Of a stretch of 64,000 nt of DNA, positions 45,387-54,318 are shown one piece after another; within the stretch, counting starts at the first letter, position 1, and each line of letters begins with the position of its first letter. A program made the position numbers and the translations under genes. The stretch lies in the NCBI RefSeq assembly GCF_020179425.1, contig NZ_JAILYM010000005.1:124001-188000 (forward strand), in the 5' to 3' direction. Origin of the DNA: Novosphingobium percolationis. Its GTDB lineage: Bacteria > Pseudomonadota > Alphaproteobacteria > Sphingomonadales > Sphingomonadaceae. Below the pieces are notes generated by a model that was not told where the DNA came from, made no database searches, and was given only the letters and a program-made list of their open reading frames with translations.

Positions 45387-47126
45387 CTAACGCTCGCCGA
45401 ACAGTTCGCGCTGCGCCTTGTCGAGCTCTTCGGCATAGCGCCGCCGGACGTAGGTTTCGGTGACGAGGCCCAGCACTTCGCCGCCCGCGTCGATCACCGC
45501 CAGTTCGTCCGATCCGGTCTCGTCGAATCGGGTCATCACCTGCGCGATATCCTGTTCGGGCGACAGCGTGGCGTCAGCGGCATGGCAGATCGTGGCAACG
45601 GCTGAATCGGCGTTCGCGCCTTCCGCAAAGGCCACCGCCAGCGTCGCGATTCCGGTATAGCGCCCGGTGCCGTCGAGTACCACCACGCGACTGGTCGATC
45701 CCAGCGGAAAGCGTCGCCTCAATTCGCTGATCGTCGCATCGCCGGAGATCGTGGCGAAGCCCTTGCGCATCATCCGCCCGGCGGTCAGCGTCCGCACCCA
45801 GCCCACGTCGCGCGCGCTGGTGATCGTTTCGCCCCGCAAGTGCAGGCGCCAGGTCGAGAACGAATAACCGAACAGTTCGCGCACCAGGGTCGAGGACACC
45901 AGCGATGCTGCCAGCACCGCACCGGTCAGGCTGAAATTGCCCGTCGCTTCCAGCACCAGCATCGCCATCGTGAACGGCCCGCCGACCACGGCCACGGCCA
46001 GCGCCGCCATGCCCACCAGCGAGGCATTGCCGATGTTCAGGATCGGATGGCCGAAGGCGAGGCCGAGGATTCCGGCGTAGAGGTGGCCGACCAGCGTGCC
46101 GAGGAACAGCGAGGCGAAGAACAGGCCGCCGCGAAATCCGAAGCCCAGCGACACGATCGACGCTGTCGCCTTTGCCAGCAGGACCAGCGCAATGAAGCCC
46201 AAGGGTACTGCTTCGGTCATGTCGATGTGCAGCGCGCTATGCCCCGCCGAAAGGGCCTGCGGCGATAGCAGCGCCAGCGGGATCAGCAGGAATCCGCCCA
46301 CGGCCGGGCGCAGGTTGCCCGAAAGCCAGCGGCGAGAGCCCGCTTCGACCAGGGCCACGCCGCGCATCAACGCGATGCCCAGCAGCGCGCAGGCAGCGCC
46401 GAGCGTGCCATAGGCGACGTAGCCCATGGTGTGAATCGCGGGCCCCGGTTGCGCGCTGACGACATAGGGCACGACGCCCAACCGCTGCGCGACTTGCGCC
46501 CCCGCGAGCGCAGCTGCCACCACCGGAGCGATAGCAGCGGGCGTATAGGCACCAATCACGATCTCGAAGGCATAGAATGCGCCTGCCAGCGGGGCGCCGA
46601 AAGCCGCCGCAATGGCACTGCCTGCCCCTGCCCCCACCAGCGTGCGTGCGTCCGCACGGCGCAGGTTCATCACACGCGCTCCGAGCGAACCGAACAGGCC
46701 GCCCAGTTGCGCATAGGCAGCTTCGAGTCCCACCGAAGCACCGAAACCGTTCGAAATCACCGTCTGGGCTGCGACGATCGCGCTGTCGGGTCCGGACATG
46801 CGTCCGCCATGGAGGGCATTGGCCTCCACCGCGTCGACCAGCGCTCGCTTGCGTGTCTGCACGATCCAGTTGAACGCGACCAGCACGGCGCCGCCCGCCG
46901 GAAGGGCCAGCAGGACTGGGAAGGACAGGCTTGCCGCCCCGCTCAGCCGCAATTCTGGCGGAAGACCGAACAGCAGGTGTTGCACCATGCGCGATGCCGC
47001 GCCGACCAGCACAGTGAACAGGCCGCCGACCATCCCCACCAGAATGGCCAGCCCCAGGAACAGCAATTCGCTTGCGCGTACCTGACGGCGCAGCCAGCGC
47101 AGAAGAGTGGGAAGCCTTTTCAGCAC
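45387..47126 (-). CDS. ClC-family chloride channel/antiporter with C-terminal CBS domains
   Basis: A 579-residue protein with about 10-12 hydrophobic segments, followed by a CBS pair (about residues 445-570: AGRMMRKGFATISGDATISEL, then DATLSPEQDIAQVM and ELAVIDAGGEVLGLVTE). The gating-Glu helix is SVGLEAAYAQLG, where typical ClCs have GREGP. The first selectivity motif, usually GSGIP, reads GRMSGPDS, and the GxFxP motif reads GGLFFAS. The Glu is kept but the anion-coordinating motifs diverge, so selectivity may differ from standard Cl-/H+ antiporters. Confidence 0.85.
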   Translation of the reverse strand: MLKRLPTLLRWLRRQVRASELLFLGLAILVGMVGGLFTVLVGAASRMVQHLLFGLPPELRLSGAASLSFPVLLALPAGGAVLVAFNWIVQTRKRALVDAVEANALHGGRMSGPDSAIVAAQTVISNGFGASVGLEAAYAQLGGLFGSLGARVMNLRRADARTLVGAGAGSAIAAAFGAPLAGAFYAFEIVIGAYTPAAIAPVVAAALAGAQVAQRLGVVPYVVSAQPGPAIHTMGYVAYGTLGAACALLGIALMRGVALVEAGSRRWLSGNLRPAVGGFLLIPLALLSPQALSAGHSALHIDMTEAVPLGFIALVLLAKATASIVSLGFGFRGGLFFASLFLGTLVGHLYAGILGLAFGHPILNIGNASLVGMAALAVAVVGGPFTMAMLVLEATGNFSLTGAVLAASLVSSTLVRELFGYSFSTWRLHLRGETITSARDVGWVRTLTAGRMMRKGFATISGDATISELRRRFPLGSTSRVVVLDGTGRYTGIATLAVAFAEGANADSAVATICHAADATLSPEQDIAQVMTRFDETGSDELAVIDAGGEVLGLVTETYVRRRYAEELDKAQRELFGER

Positions 47127-47185
47127 CTGGGCAGTCCTAGAGCGGATCGGTCCCCGATCGAATCGCGCGCTTGTCGCGAACAGGA

Positions 47186-48148
47186 TCAGCCGAACGGTGT
47201 TTCCGCAACCGGCGTGACCGGCGTGACCGGCGTGCCGGTGGCGAACCAGCGGACCAGATTCTCGACCATCAGCGCGCCCATCGCGCGACGCGTCAATTCC
47301 GAGGCAGAGCCGAGGTGCGGCAGCAACACGACGTTGTCCATCGCGCGCAAGGCTTGCGGCACATGCGGTTCGCGCTCGAATACGTCGAGCCCCGCCGCCA
47401 GAATGTCGCCACGCTGCAAGGCTTCGATCAGCGCCGCTTCATCGACGACGCTGCCCCGCGCGACGTTGATCAGCACGCCTTGTGGTCCGAGCGCCGCCAG
47501 CACTTCGCCATCGACCAGATGGCGCGTCGCCTGTCCGCCCGGCACGATCGCGATCAGCACGTCGCAGGCCTGCGCCAGCGCGACGGGCGTCGGGTGCCAG
47601 CGATAGGCCACTCCCGGCTGCCGGGTGCGACCGTGATAGGCGATGTCGACCCCGAAGCCCTCGAGCCGCCGCGCGATCGCCTTGCCGATACCGCCCAGGC
47701 CCAGGATCCCGATCTGCCGCCCGCGCAGCGATGGCGAGAGTGGAAAACCGCCCGCCTCCCAGTGCCCGGCCCGGACGAAGGCGTCGGCTTGTGGCAATCG
47801 CCGCAGCGTCGCCAGCAGCAGGCCCAGAGTCAGGTCGGCGACTTCCTCGTCCAGCACGCCCGGCGTGTTGGTCACCACGATTCCGCGCGCGGCCGCGGCG
47901 GCAACGTCGATGTTGTCATACCCCACGCCGAAGTTGGCCACGATTTCGAGCGCCGGCAGCTGGTCGAACAGCCCTGCCCCCACCGGCCCCGCCAGCGTGC
48001 TGGCCGCCATGCCGCGCACGCACGCCAGCGCTTCGCGAGCCGGATTCTCCCACAGGCGATACACGGTGAACTGGCCGTCCAGTGCTTCCATCGCGGACGG
48101 CAGAACCGGCGCAGGCAGCAGGATTGCAGGCTTGGTGGTGCCCGGCAT
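47186..48148 (-). CDS. D-2-hydroxyacid dehydrogenase (glyoxylate/hydroxypyruvate reductase-like)
   Basis: A 320-residue NAD(P)-dependent dehydrogenase: VANFGVGYDNIDVAAA, TNTPGVLDEEVADLTLGLLL, the cofactor loop GILGLGGIGKAIARRL, the NVARGSVVDEAALIEAL segment (catalytic Arg), LDVFEREPHVP (Glu), and LLPHLGSASELTR (His). HGRTRQ after beta-2 suggests NADPH. Its ATG shares one base with the stop of the upstream DUF2141 gene (TGATG). Confidence 0.92.
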   Translation of the reverse strand: MPGTTKPAILLPAPVLPSAMEALDGQFTVYRLWENPAREALACVRGMAASTLAGPVGAGLFDQLPALEIVANFGVGYDNIDVAAAAARGIVVTNTPGVLDEEVADLTLGLLLATLRRLPQADAFVRAGHWEAGGFPLSPSLRGRQIGILGLGGIGKAIARRLEGFGVDIAYHGRTRQPGVAYRWHPTPVALAQACDVLIAIVPGGQATRHLVDGEVLAALGPQGVLINVARGSVVDEAALIEALQRGDILAAGLDVFEREPHVPQALRAMDNVVLLPHLGSASELTRRAMGALMVENLVRWFATGTPVTPVTPVAETPFG

Positions 48149-48639
48149 CACGGATACTTGAGCGTGATCCGGGTCGAAAGGTTGGTCTTGGCGATGTGCA
48201 GTCGCACCGACCGGAACGCGGGCAGGCTGGCGATCGTTGGCGGATTGTTCGAAAAACCGAAACCCTCGGTCGGAATCCCGAGCATCCCGCCACGATTGAT
48301 CGTCTGCGAGGAATCCTCGTCGTGATAGACCGCGATGGCGTAGACGCCGGGCTTGGGCACGAACAGGCACATCCTGGTCACCGGCGCGCTTGCGGGCACG
48401 CGGCCCACGTACATCGAACCGTTGCGCACGAGGAACTTGCGCGATTCATCGGCGTAGAGCGTCACCGCCATCAGGCCGTTGCTGTTGCGTACGTTGTCGA
48501 CGGTGACGTTGATCCAGGTATCGCTGGCGGGACCGGCGCAATTGGGCGTGGCCCGCGCGGGGGTTGCCGCCGCCAGGCCCAGCCCGGTCACGATCCCGGT
48601 GGCGGCGAGCGTGGCGCCAAGACGTTTCGGCGTGATCAT
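48148..48639 (-). CDS. DUF2141 secreted protein
   Basis: A 163-residue exported protein (signal peptide to PARATP). The DUF2141 core is visible: NVTVDNVRNSNGLMAVTLYADESRKFL, MCLFVPKPGVYAIAVYHDEDSSQTINRGGMLGIPTEGFGFSNNP. The pattern around HDED and GIPTEG(F/Y)GFS is diagnostic. Function is unknown. It lies directly upstream of, and is coupled to, the hydroxyacid dehydrogenase. Confidence 0.87.
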   Translation of the reverse strand: MITPKRLGATLAATGIVTGLGLAAATPARATPNCAGPASDTWINVTVDNVRNSNGLMAVTLYADESRKFLVRNGSMYVGRVPASAPVTRMCLFVPKPGVYAIAVYHDEDSSQTINRGGMLGIPTEGFGFSNNPPTIASLPAFRSVRLHIAKTNLSTRITLKYP

Positions 48640-48998
48640 GTTACGTGCAGTCCCGTTTCCCATGTCTGGTTGTCCCGGTGAACGCCGCTCGGTGCGACGC
48701 ATGGCCGGATTCCTGTCGGCGCTCCTTATGCCGGGGCTCGCGATGGTTACCAACCCCTGGCGAATCGGCATTGAACATTTGCTGAACTCGGCGCTCACGC
48801 CAACCTCCTGCGCGCAATGCCGGTGCCGCCCAACGGTTCCAGCGCTGCGACAGGGCGCGATGCAACCTTCATATCCGTGTGGAAAACGGGAATCTTGGCG
48901 CTTGTCGCCCTTGGCCCGCGCCGGTAACGCGGGTGCGATCGTCCGCGCCGACGCGTGCACGATCGCGCCTGTCCCTTTGCGCCACTGGAACACCCATC
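48640..48998. other. 359 bp intergenic region upstream of rpe and the DUF2141 gene
   Basis: A divergent gap. No gene in it is convincing. It has an 8-bp inverted repeat, GCGATCGT (48935-48942) with ACGATCGC (48959-48966), about 30 bases before the rpe start, which could be an operator or a leader hairpin. Confidence 0.4.
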
Positions 48999-49664
48999 AT
49001 GCCCGCGCCGCTGATTTCCCCCTCGATCCTCTCCGCCGACTTCGCGAAGCTGGGCGAGGAAGTGCGCGCCATCGATGTGGCCGGGGCTGACTGGATTCAC
49101 GTCGACGTGATGGACGGCCACTTCGTGCCCAACATCACCATCGGCCCGGCCGTGGTGAAGGCGCTGCGCCCGCACACGGCCAAGCCCTTCGACGTCCACC
49201 TGATGATCTCGCCGGTCGACGGCTACCTCGAAGCCTTTGCGGCCGCTGGCGCGGATATCATCACCGTCCATCCCGAAGCCGGCCCCCACACGCACCGCAC
49301 GGTGCAGGCGATCAAGGGCCTCGGCAAGAAGGCGGGAATCTCGCTCAACCCCGCCACGCCCGCCAAGATGCTCGATTACCTGATCGACGAGATCGACCTG
49401 GTCCTGATCATGAGCGTCAACCCCGGCTTCGGCGGGCAGAGCTTCATCGCCAGCCAGCTCCGCAAGATCGAGGCGGTGCGCAAGATGATCGACAAGACCG
49501 GCCGCGCCATCCACCTCGAAGTCGATGGCGGCGTCGACGTCAACACGGCGAAGGCCTGCATCGATGCGGGCGCCGACGTGCTGGTCGCGGGCACCGCCAG
49601 CTTCAAGGGCGGGCCGGATTGCTACGCCGCCAACATCGCGGCGCTCAAGGCGACAGCCGGCTGA
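48999..49664 (+). CDS. rpe: ribulose-phosphate 3-epimerase
   Basis: A 221-residue TIM barrel interconverting ribulose 5-phosphate and xylulose 5-phosphate. Motifs: [32 protein letters not shown] with the catalytic Asp and metal ligands, [25 protein letters not shown], and [12 protein letters not shown] with the second Asp. The heparinase-like gene starts 4 bases after its stop, so rpe, that gene and purH form one operon. Confidence 0.97.
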   Translation: MPAPLISPSILSADFAKLGEEVRAIDVAGADWIHVDVMDGHFVPNITIGPAVVKALRPHTAKPFDVHLMISPVDGYLEAFAAAGADIITVHPEAGPHTHRTVQAIKGLGKKAGISLNPATPAKMLDYLIDEIDLVLIMSVNPGFGGQSFIASQLRKIEAVRKMIDKTGRAIHLEVDGGVDVNTAKACIDAGADVLVAGTASFKGGPDCYAANIAALKATAG

Positions 49665-49668
49665 CGGC

Positions 49669-51546
49669 ATGGAGCGCACCAGCCTCGACGAGAGCCTCGA
49701 CGAGAGCGCGGTTGCGGAACCGGGTGCGGGCCCGGCCATTCCCCTCGCGAGCGCGCGACACGCGCCGCAGCGGGGTCCGGTGAACGATCAGATGTCCTTC
49801 GACGAAGTGGAGAACCGCTTCGAACCTGCGGTGATCGAGCCCGGTCGCGCGCTGGCGCTCGCCGATTTCAGCCCGCCCTCGGTTGGTGCGGGCGATCGGC
49901 TGGCCCGGTTCGCCTATCGCCTCGGGTTGCCGCCGGGCGCACTCAACCCCTTCCGTAAGCGCGGGCGCACCCGTCTCACCGCCACCGTCACCAATCCGCT
50001 GCCGGGCGATGAAGCCGCCGGCAAGGCCTTGCGGGCAGGGCATTTCCTGCTGCTGGGCGTGCGCAGCGCGATTGCCGATACCGAGTTTTCCGGCCCCCGC
50101 CTGTCGCCCCCGATGGAGCGGCTGATCCACGGCTTCGGCTGGCTGGCCGATCTCGAATCCGCCGGGCCGCGCGCGCCCAACGTGGCCGTGGCCGAACGTA
50201 TTCTGGCGACATGGCTCGCCGCCAATCCGAAACCCGCGCCCGGCCCGGCCTGGAACGTCGGCCACACCGGGCATCGACTGCTCGCCTGGCTCGTCCATGC
50301 CCCGCTGATTCTGTCGAGCGCAGACCGCAAGGCGCGCGCGCGCGTTCTCCTCGCCATTGCCGAAACCGCGCGCTGGCTGGACCGGCAGGTGCACAAGGCC
50401 GACGACAAGCTCGACGAAGTCGCCGCCTGGACCGCAATCACCGCCGCCGGACTGCTGATGGAGGATGGCCACGCCCGCCGCCTCTATGGCGAGGCGGGCC
50501 TGATCAAGGCGCTCGGTGATCTCGTCGGTGATGATGGCGGCCTGCTCTCGCGCAGCCCCTTGGGCCAGATCGAGGCGATCGAGCGCATCGTGCTGCTCAA
50601 GGCCTGCTATGCCGCCGTGCGCACCGATGCACCGGCGCAGCTCGATACCATCCTCACTTTGCTGGTGCCGCCACTGCTCGCCATGCTCCACGGCGATGGC
50701 GCGCTGGGATCGTGGCAGGGCGCGCCCGCCGTGGCGGCAGACCGCATCGCCACGCTGGTCAAGGCCAGTGGCGTGCGTACCCGGCCTTTGCGCGATGCGC
50801 GACAGTGGGGCTACCAACGGATCTCGGCGGTCAAGTCGATCCTCCAGTTCGACGCGGCCCCGCCGCCCCTCGCCCGCCATGCGCGCGAAGGTTGCGCGTC
50901 CACCCTCGCCTTCGAGCTGAGCCACGCCGGCCAGCGCCTGATCGTCAATTGCGGCGGCGCTGCCGTGGCCGGTGGCCAGATCCCGCTGCGCCTTGCCCAG
51001 GGCCTGCGCGCCACCGCCGCGCATTCGACGCTGACGATCGACGATTGCAACTCCACCGCCGTGCTGATCAACGGCAAGCTCGGCGCGGGCGTCTCCAGCG
51101 TCGAGGTCGACCGCCGCACGCTCGCTACCGAGAACGGTTCGGGTGCGACGCGGATCGAGGCGAGCCATGACGGCTACGTCGCGCGCTATGGCCTCACCCA
51201 CCGCCGCATCCTGATCCTGCGCGACGACGGGCTGGAACTGCGCGGCGAGGACGTGCTCGTCGCCGCCGGGCGCAAGGGCAAGCGCGGCACCGTCGGCGTT
51301 GCCTTGCGCTTTCACCTCGGCCCGCATATCGAGCTGGCGCAAGGGCAGGATGGGTTCGGCGTCACGCTTGCGCTCCCCGACGGCAGCCTCTGGCAGTTCC
51401 GTTCGGCGCGCGATCCGGTGACGATCGAGGAGAGCCTCTGGGCGGATGGCCAGGGCCGCCCCGTGGCCACGCGCCAGCTCGTCATCCAGGCCCGGATTCC
51501 CCGCAGCGGAGAGTCATTCTCCTGGCTGCTCAAGAAGATGCGATAG
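49669..51546 (+). CDS. heparinase II/III family protein, no signal peptide
   Basis: A 625-residue protein with an (alpha/alpha) N-terminal region ([50 protein letters not shown]) and a C-terminal Hepar_II_III beta domain ([35 protein letters not shown]). The N-terminus is acidic and soluble with no export signal, which is odd for a polysaccharide lyase. It sits between rpe and purH with 4 and 11 bp gaps. The real substrate is unknown; a cytoplasmic role or a non-classical substrate is possible. Confidence 0.85.
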   Translation: MERTSLDESLDESAVAEPGAGPAIPLASARHAPQRGPVNDQMSFDEVENRFEPAVIEPGRALALADFSPPSVGAGDRLARFAYRLGLPPGALNPFRKRGRTRLTATVTNPLPGDEAAGKALRAGHFLLLGVRSAIADTEFSGPRLSPPMERLIHGFGWLADLESAGPRAPNVAVAERILATWLAANPKPAPGPAWNVGHTGHRLLAWLVHAPLILSSADRKARARVLLAIAETARWLDRQVHKADDKLDEVAAWTAITAAGLLMEDGHARRLYGEAGLIKALGDLVGDDGGLLSRSPLGQIEAIERIVLLKACYAAVRTDAPAQLDTILTLLVPPLLAMLHGDGALGSWQGAPAVAADRIATLVKASGVRTRPLRDARQWGYQRISAVKSILQFDAAPPPLARHAREGCASTLAFELSHAGQRLIVNCGGAAVAGGQIPLRLAQGLRATAAHSTLTIDDCNSTAVLINGKLGAGVSSVEVDRRTLATENGSGATRIEASHDGYVARYGLTHRRILILRDDGLELRGEDVLVAAGRKGKRGTVGVALRFHLGPHIELAQGQDGFGVTLALPDGSLWQFRSARDPVTIEESLWADGQGRPVATRQLVIQARIPRSGESFSWLLKKMR

Positions 51547-51557
51547 GAATTTTCGAC

Positions 51558-53147
51558 GTGACTGACGTGACCATCAAGCGGGCGCTGCTTTCGGTGTCCG
51601 ACAAGACCGGCTTGGTCGATCTGGGCAAGGCGCTCAGCGCACGCGGCGTGGAGCTGGTCTCGACCGGCGGCACCGCCAAGGCGCTGCGCGAAGCGGGGCT
51701 CGACGTGAAGGACGTGTCGGACCTCACCGGCTTCCCCGAAATGATGGACGGCCGCGTCAAGACGCTGCACCCCAAGGTCCACGGCGGCCTGCTTGCCGTA
51801 CGCGACAATGCCGAACACGCCGCCGCCATGGCGGAACACGATATCGGCGCGATCGACCTCGTCGTCGTCAACCTCTATCCCTTCGAAGCCACCGTGGCCA
51901 AGGGCGCGGAGCGTGACGAAGTGATCGAGAACATCGACATCGGCGGCCCCTCGATGGTCCGTTCGGCGGCCAAGAACCACCAGTTCGTCACGATCCTGAC
52001 CGACGCCGCGGACTACCCCACGTTCCTCGCCGATCTCGACCAGACCGGCGGCGCCAGCACGCTTGCCTTCCGCCGCGCCATGGCGGCCAAGGCCTATGCC
52101 GCCACCGCCGCCTACGACGCCGCAATCTCGCAGTGGTTTGCCAAGGTCGACCAGCAGCACCATTTCCCGCCCGTGCTGGCCAGCGCCCACCGCCTCGTCA
52201 CCACGCTGCGCTATGGCGAAAACCCGCACCAGTCCGCCGCGCTCTACGTCGCCCGTAACCCGGACACGCCGGGCCTGCCGCAGGCGCAGCAGATCCAGGG
52301 CAAGGAACTATCCTACAACAACTACAACGACGCCAACGCCGCGCTCGAACTGGTCGCTGAATTTGCGACCGACAAGCCGACCGTCGTGATCGTCAAGCAC
52401 GCAAACCCGTGCGGCGTGGCCAGCGCGGATACGCTGCTCGATGCTTGGAACGCGGCGCTCGCCTGTGACTCTGTCTCGGCCTTCGGCGGCATTGTCTGCA
52501 CCAACGTGCCGCTCGATGGCCCCACCGCCAACGCGATCTGCGAAATCTTCACCGAAGTCGTCGTCGCCCCCGGTGCCGACGATGCCGCCCGTGAAGCCTT
52601 CGCCCGCAAGAAGAACCTGCGCCTGCTGCTGATCGACGCTCTGCCCGATGCGGGCCGCGCAGGGCTCAACACCGTGCCCATCGCCGGCGGCCTGCTGGTG
52701 CAGGACCGCGACATCGGCAAGATCAGCCGCGACGATCTCAAGGTCGTGACCAGGCGCGCGCCCACCGAACAGGAACTGGCCGACGCCCTCTTCGCTTGGA
52801 CCGTGGCCAAGCACGTCAAGTCGAACGCCATCGTCTATGCCAAGGATGGCGTCACCGCTGGCATCGGCGCGGGCCAGATGAACCGCCGCGATTCCTCGCG
52901 CATCGCCGCTGCCAAGGCCAAGGAAGCCGCCGAAACCCACGGCTGGCCGACCCCACGCACCACCGGTTCCGCCGTTGCGTCGGACGCCTTCTTCCCCTTC
53001 GCGGATGGCCTGATGGCGGCCGTCGAAGCGGGCGCGACCTGCGTGATCCAGCCCGGCGGCTCGATCCGCGACGAAGACGTGATCAAGGCGGCGGACGAAG
53101 CTGGCCTCGCCATGGTCTTCACCGGAATGCGCCACTTCCGGCACTGA
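51558..53147 (+). CDS. purH: bifunctional AICAR transformylase / IMP cyclohydrolase
   Basis: A 529-residue enzyme for the last two steps of IMP synthesis. The N-terminal MGS-like cyclohydrolase domain shows [26 protein letters not shown], and [16 protein letters not shown]. The transformylase domain shows [38 protein letters not shown] with the catalytic Lys-His, and [10 protein letters not shown]. It starts at a GTG (51558), 11 bases after the heparinase-like stop. Confidence 0.97.
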   Translation: MTDVTIKRALLSVSDKTGLVDLGKALSARGVELVSTGGTAKALREAGLDVKDVSDLTGFPEMMDGRVKTLHPKVHGGLLAVRDNAEHAAAMAEHDIGAIDLVVVNLYPFEATVAKGAERDEVIENIDIGGPSMVRSAAKNHQFVTILTDAADYPTFLADLDQTGGASTLAFRRAMAAKAYAATAAYDAAISQWFAKVDQQHHFPPVLASAHRLVTTLRYGENPHQSAALYVARNPDTPGLPQAQQIQGKELSYNNYNDANAALELVAEFATDKPTVVIVKHANPCGVASADTLLDAWNAALACDSVSAFGGIVCTNVPLDGPTANAICEIFTEVVVAPGADDAAREAFARKKNLRLLLIDALPDAGRAGLNTVPIAGGLLVQDRDIGKISRDDLKVVTRRAPTEQELADALFAWTVAKHVKSNAIVYAKDGVTAGIGAGQMNRRDSSRIAAAKAKEAAETHGWPTPRTTGSAVASDAFFPFADGLMAAVEAGATCVIQPGGSIRDEDVIKAADEAGLAMVFTGMRHFRH

Positions 53148-53148
53148 T

Positions 53149-53305
53149 TTGAAGGGGCACGCAGGGGTTTGCCACCCCTGCACCCCGTGTTCGTTTCCCG
53201 ACGAAAGCGTGGCGTTAACGGCAAGGCCGGGTACGCCGTCACTGCCAGCGCGACCTCTGCGCCGGAAGACGTCATGGAAGCGCCAGGGGGCGACCCCCTC
53301 GCATT
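53149..53305. repeat. tandem repeat copy 1 (157 bp) with two hairpins
   Basis: First of two direct copies spaced 173-174 bp. It starts with the hairpin GCAGGGGT...ACCCCTGC (53161-53181), has a middle part including GCGACCTCTGCGCCGG, and ends with a second hairpin AGGGGGCGACCCCCT (53285-53299). No stable open frame runs through it. It follows the purH stop immediately and could act as a terminator. Confidence 0.8.
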
Positions 53306-53322
53306 GCTTTTTCCGTGAAGAA

Positions 53323-53478
53323 TTGAAGGGTACGCAGGGGTTTACCACCCCTGCACCCCGTGCTCGTCTCCCGACGAAACCGTGGCGCTGACGGCGAGGC
53401 CGGGCACGCCGTCACCACCAGTGCGACCTCTGCGCCGGGAGACGTCATGGGAGCGCGAGGGGGTAACCCCCTCGCATC
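53323..53478. repeat. tandem repeat copy 2 (156 bp)
   Basis: Second direct copy, similar to copy 1 along its whole length by eye, with one single-base indel near the start. The first hairpin is at 53334-53354, the second (GAGGGGGTAACCCCCTC) at 53457-53473. Compensating changes keep the hairpin stems paired. It lies just before the stop of the minus-strand nucleotidyltransferase gene. Confidence 0.8.
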
Positions 53479-53490
53479 TTCCCTTCTACC

Positions 53491-54240
53491 TTATTCCCCG
53501 TCCATCCCCGCAAAGCTCTGCGATAGGTGCCAGGGCGCCAGCTCTTCTGCGAGCGCGTGGGCGCGCGGGTCGTCCACGTCCATCCACCAGGCATCGTCGA
53601 TGTCCATGGTCGCGGCGCGGCCCTTGTCGGCCAGCACCTGCATCCCGTCGGACAGCGAGCCGGACTTGCCCGCAGCGATCGCCTCACGGATCGCGGCGGC
53701 GAGTTCGGGCGTGGCAAGGAACGCCCCGCAATCGACCGCATCATAGGGCGCGATGGTCTTGCCGATGGCGAGGATGCGCCCGTTGTCGTCCATCCGCACC
53801 CAGGTCGCATCGTCGGGATCGACCAGCGGGCTGTCCACGCGGCGGTCGATCGCCAGCGTCACGCCGCGATCGGGTGCGCCTTCGGCCAGCAGGCGGGCGA
53901 GGATATCGGCCTCGAACATGTGGTCGGCCATCATCAGCAGGTAATCGCCATCGCAGCGCGTGGCGCCTGCCATCACCGAATGGCCGTTGGGCGTGGACCA
54001 GTCCGACAGGCGCACCGGCACCACTTCGATGCCGAGGCGCAAGGAAATATCGGCCAGCGCCGCCTCCACCATGTCGGCGCGGTGGCCGGTGACGACGACC
54101 ACGCGCGTCACACCTGCGATCATCGCCTGGCGGATGCCGATCTCGATCAGAGGCACGCCGCAGACGGGGGTCAGGGGCTTGGAGGGGGACAAGTCGGCAA
54201 GGCGGCTGCCGTAACCGGCGGCGATGATCAGGGCATCCAT
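53491..54240 (-). CDS. inositol-1-phosphate cytidylyltransferase-like nucleotidyltransferase
   Basis: A 249-residue single-domain nucleotidyltransferase. Motifs: LIIAAGYGSRLADLSPSKPL (nucleotide loop with Arg13 and Lys21), VVVVTGHRADMVEAAL, STPNGHSVMAGA, MMADHMFEADIL (metal Asp followed by His), and ATWVRMDDNGRILAIGKTI. The DHMF and IGK-x-x-x-x-YDAVD patterns match the cytidylyltransferase half of the bifunctional IPCT/DIPPS enzymes that make CDP-inositol, more than LicC or sugar-1-P transferases. Its neighbour is the inositol-phosphate synthase, which supports inositol-1-phosphate as substrate. This assignment is inferred. Confidence 0.7.
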   Translation of the reverse strand: MDALIIAAGYGSRLADLSPSKPLTPVCGVPLIEIGIRQAMIAGVTRVVVVTGHRADMVEAALADISLRLGIEVVPVRLSDWSTPNGHSVMAGATRCDGDYLLMMADHMFEADILARLLAEGAPDRGVTLAIDRRVDSPLVDPDDATWVRMDDNGRILAIGKTIAPYDAVDCGAFLATPELAAAIREAIAAGKSGSLSDGMQVLADKGRAATMDIDDAWWMDVDDPRAHALAEELAPWHLSQSFAGMDGE

Positions 54241-54256
54241 GAAATGTGTCCTTCAA

Positions 54257-54298
54257 CGCGAAGCGGCGCCGGTCGGGTGACCGGCGCCGCCTTCGTGT
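54257..54298. repeat. strong GC palindrome between the inositol synthase and nucleotidyltransferase genes
   Basis: GCGGCGCCGGTC (54263-54274) pairs perfectly with GACCGGCGCCGC (54279-54290) around a GGGT loop, with the outer arms extended by CGAAG/CTTCG. No T run follows on the minus strand, so it may be an attenuator, mRNA stabiliser or processing signal rather than a full terminator. Confidence 0.6.
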
Positions 54299-54318
54299 AC
54301 GCTACGACAGGTCCGAGC

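Noticed and set aside
53149..53391. Open frame through the tandem repeats after purH
   Set aside because: It is built from repeat hairpins, is not kept in both copies in one frame, and has no domain.
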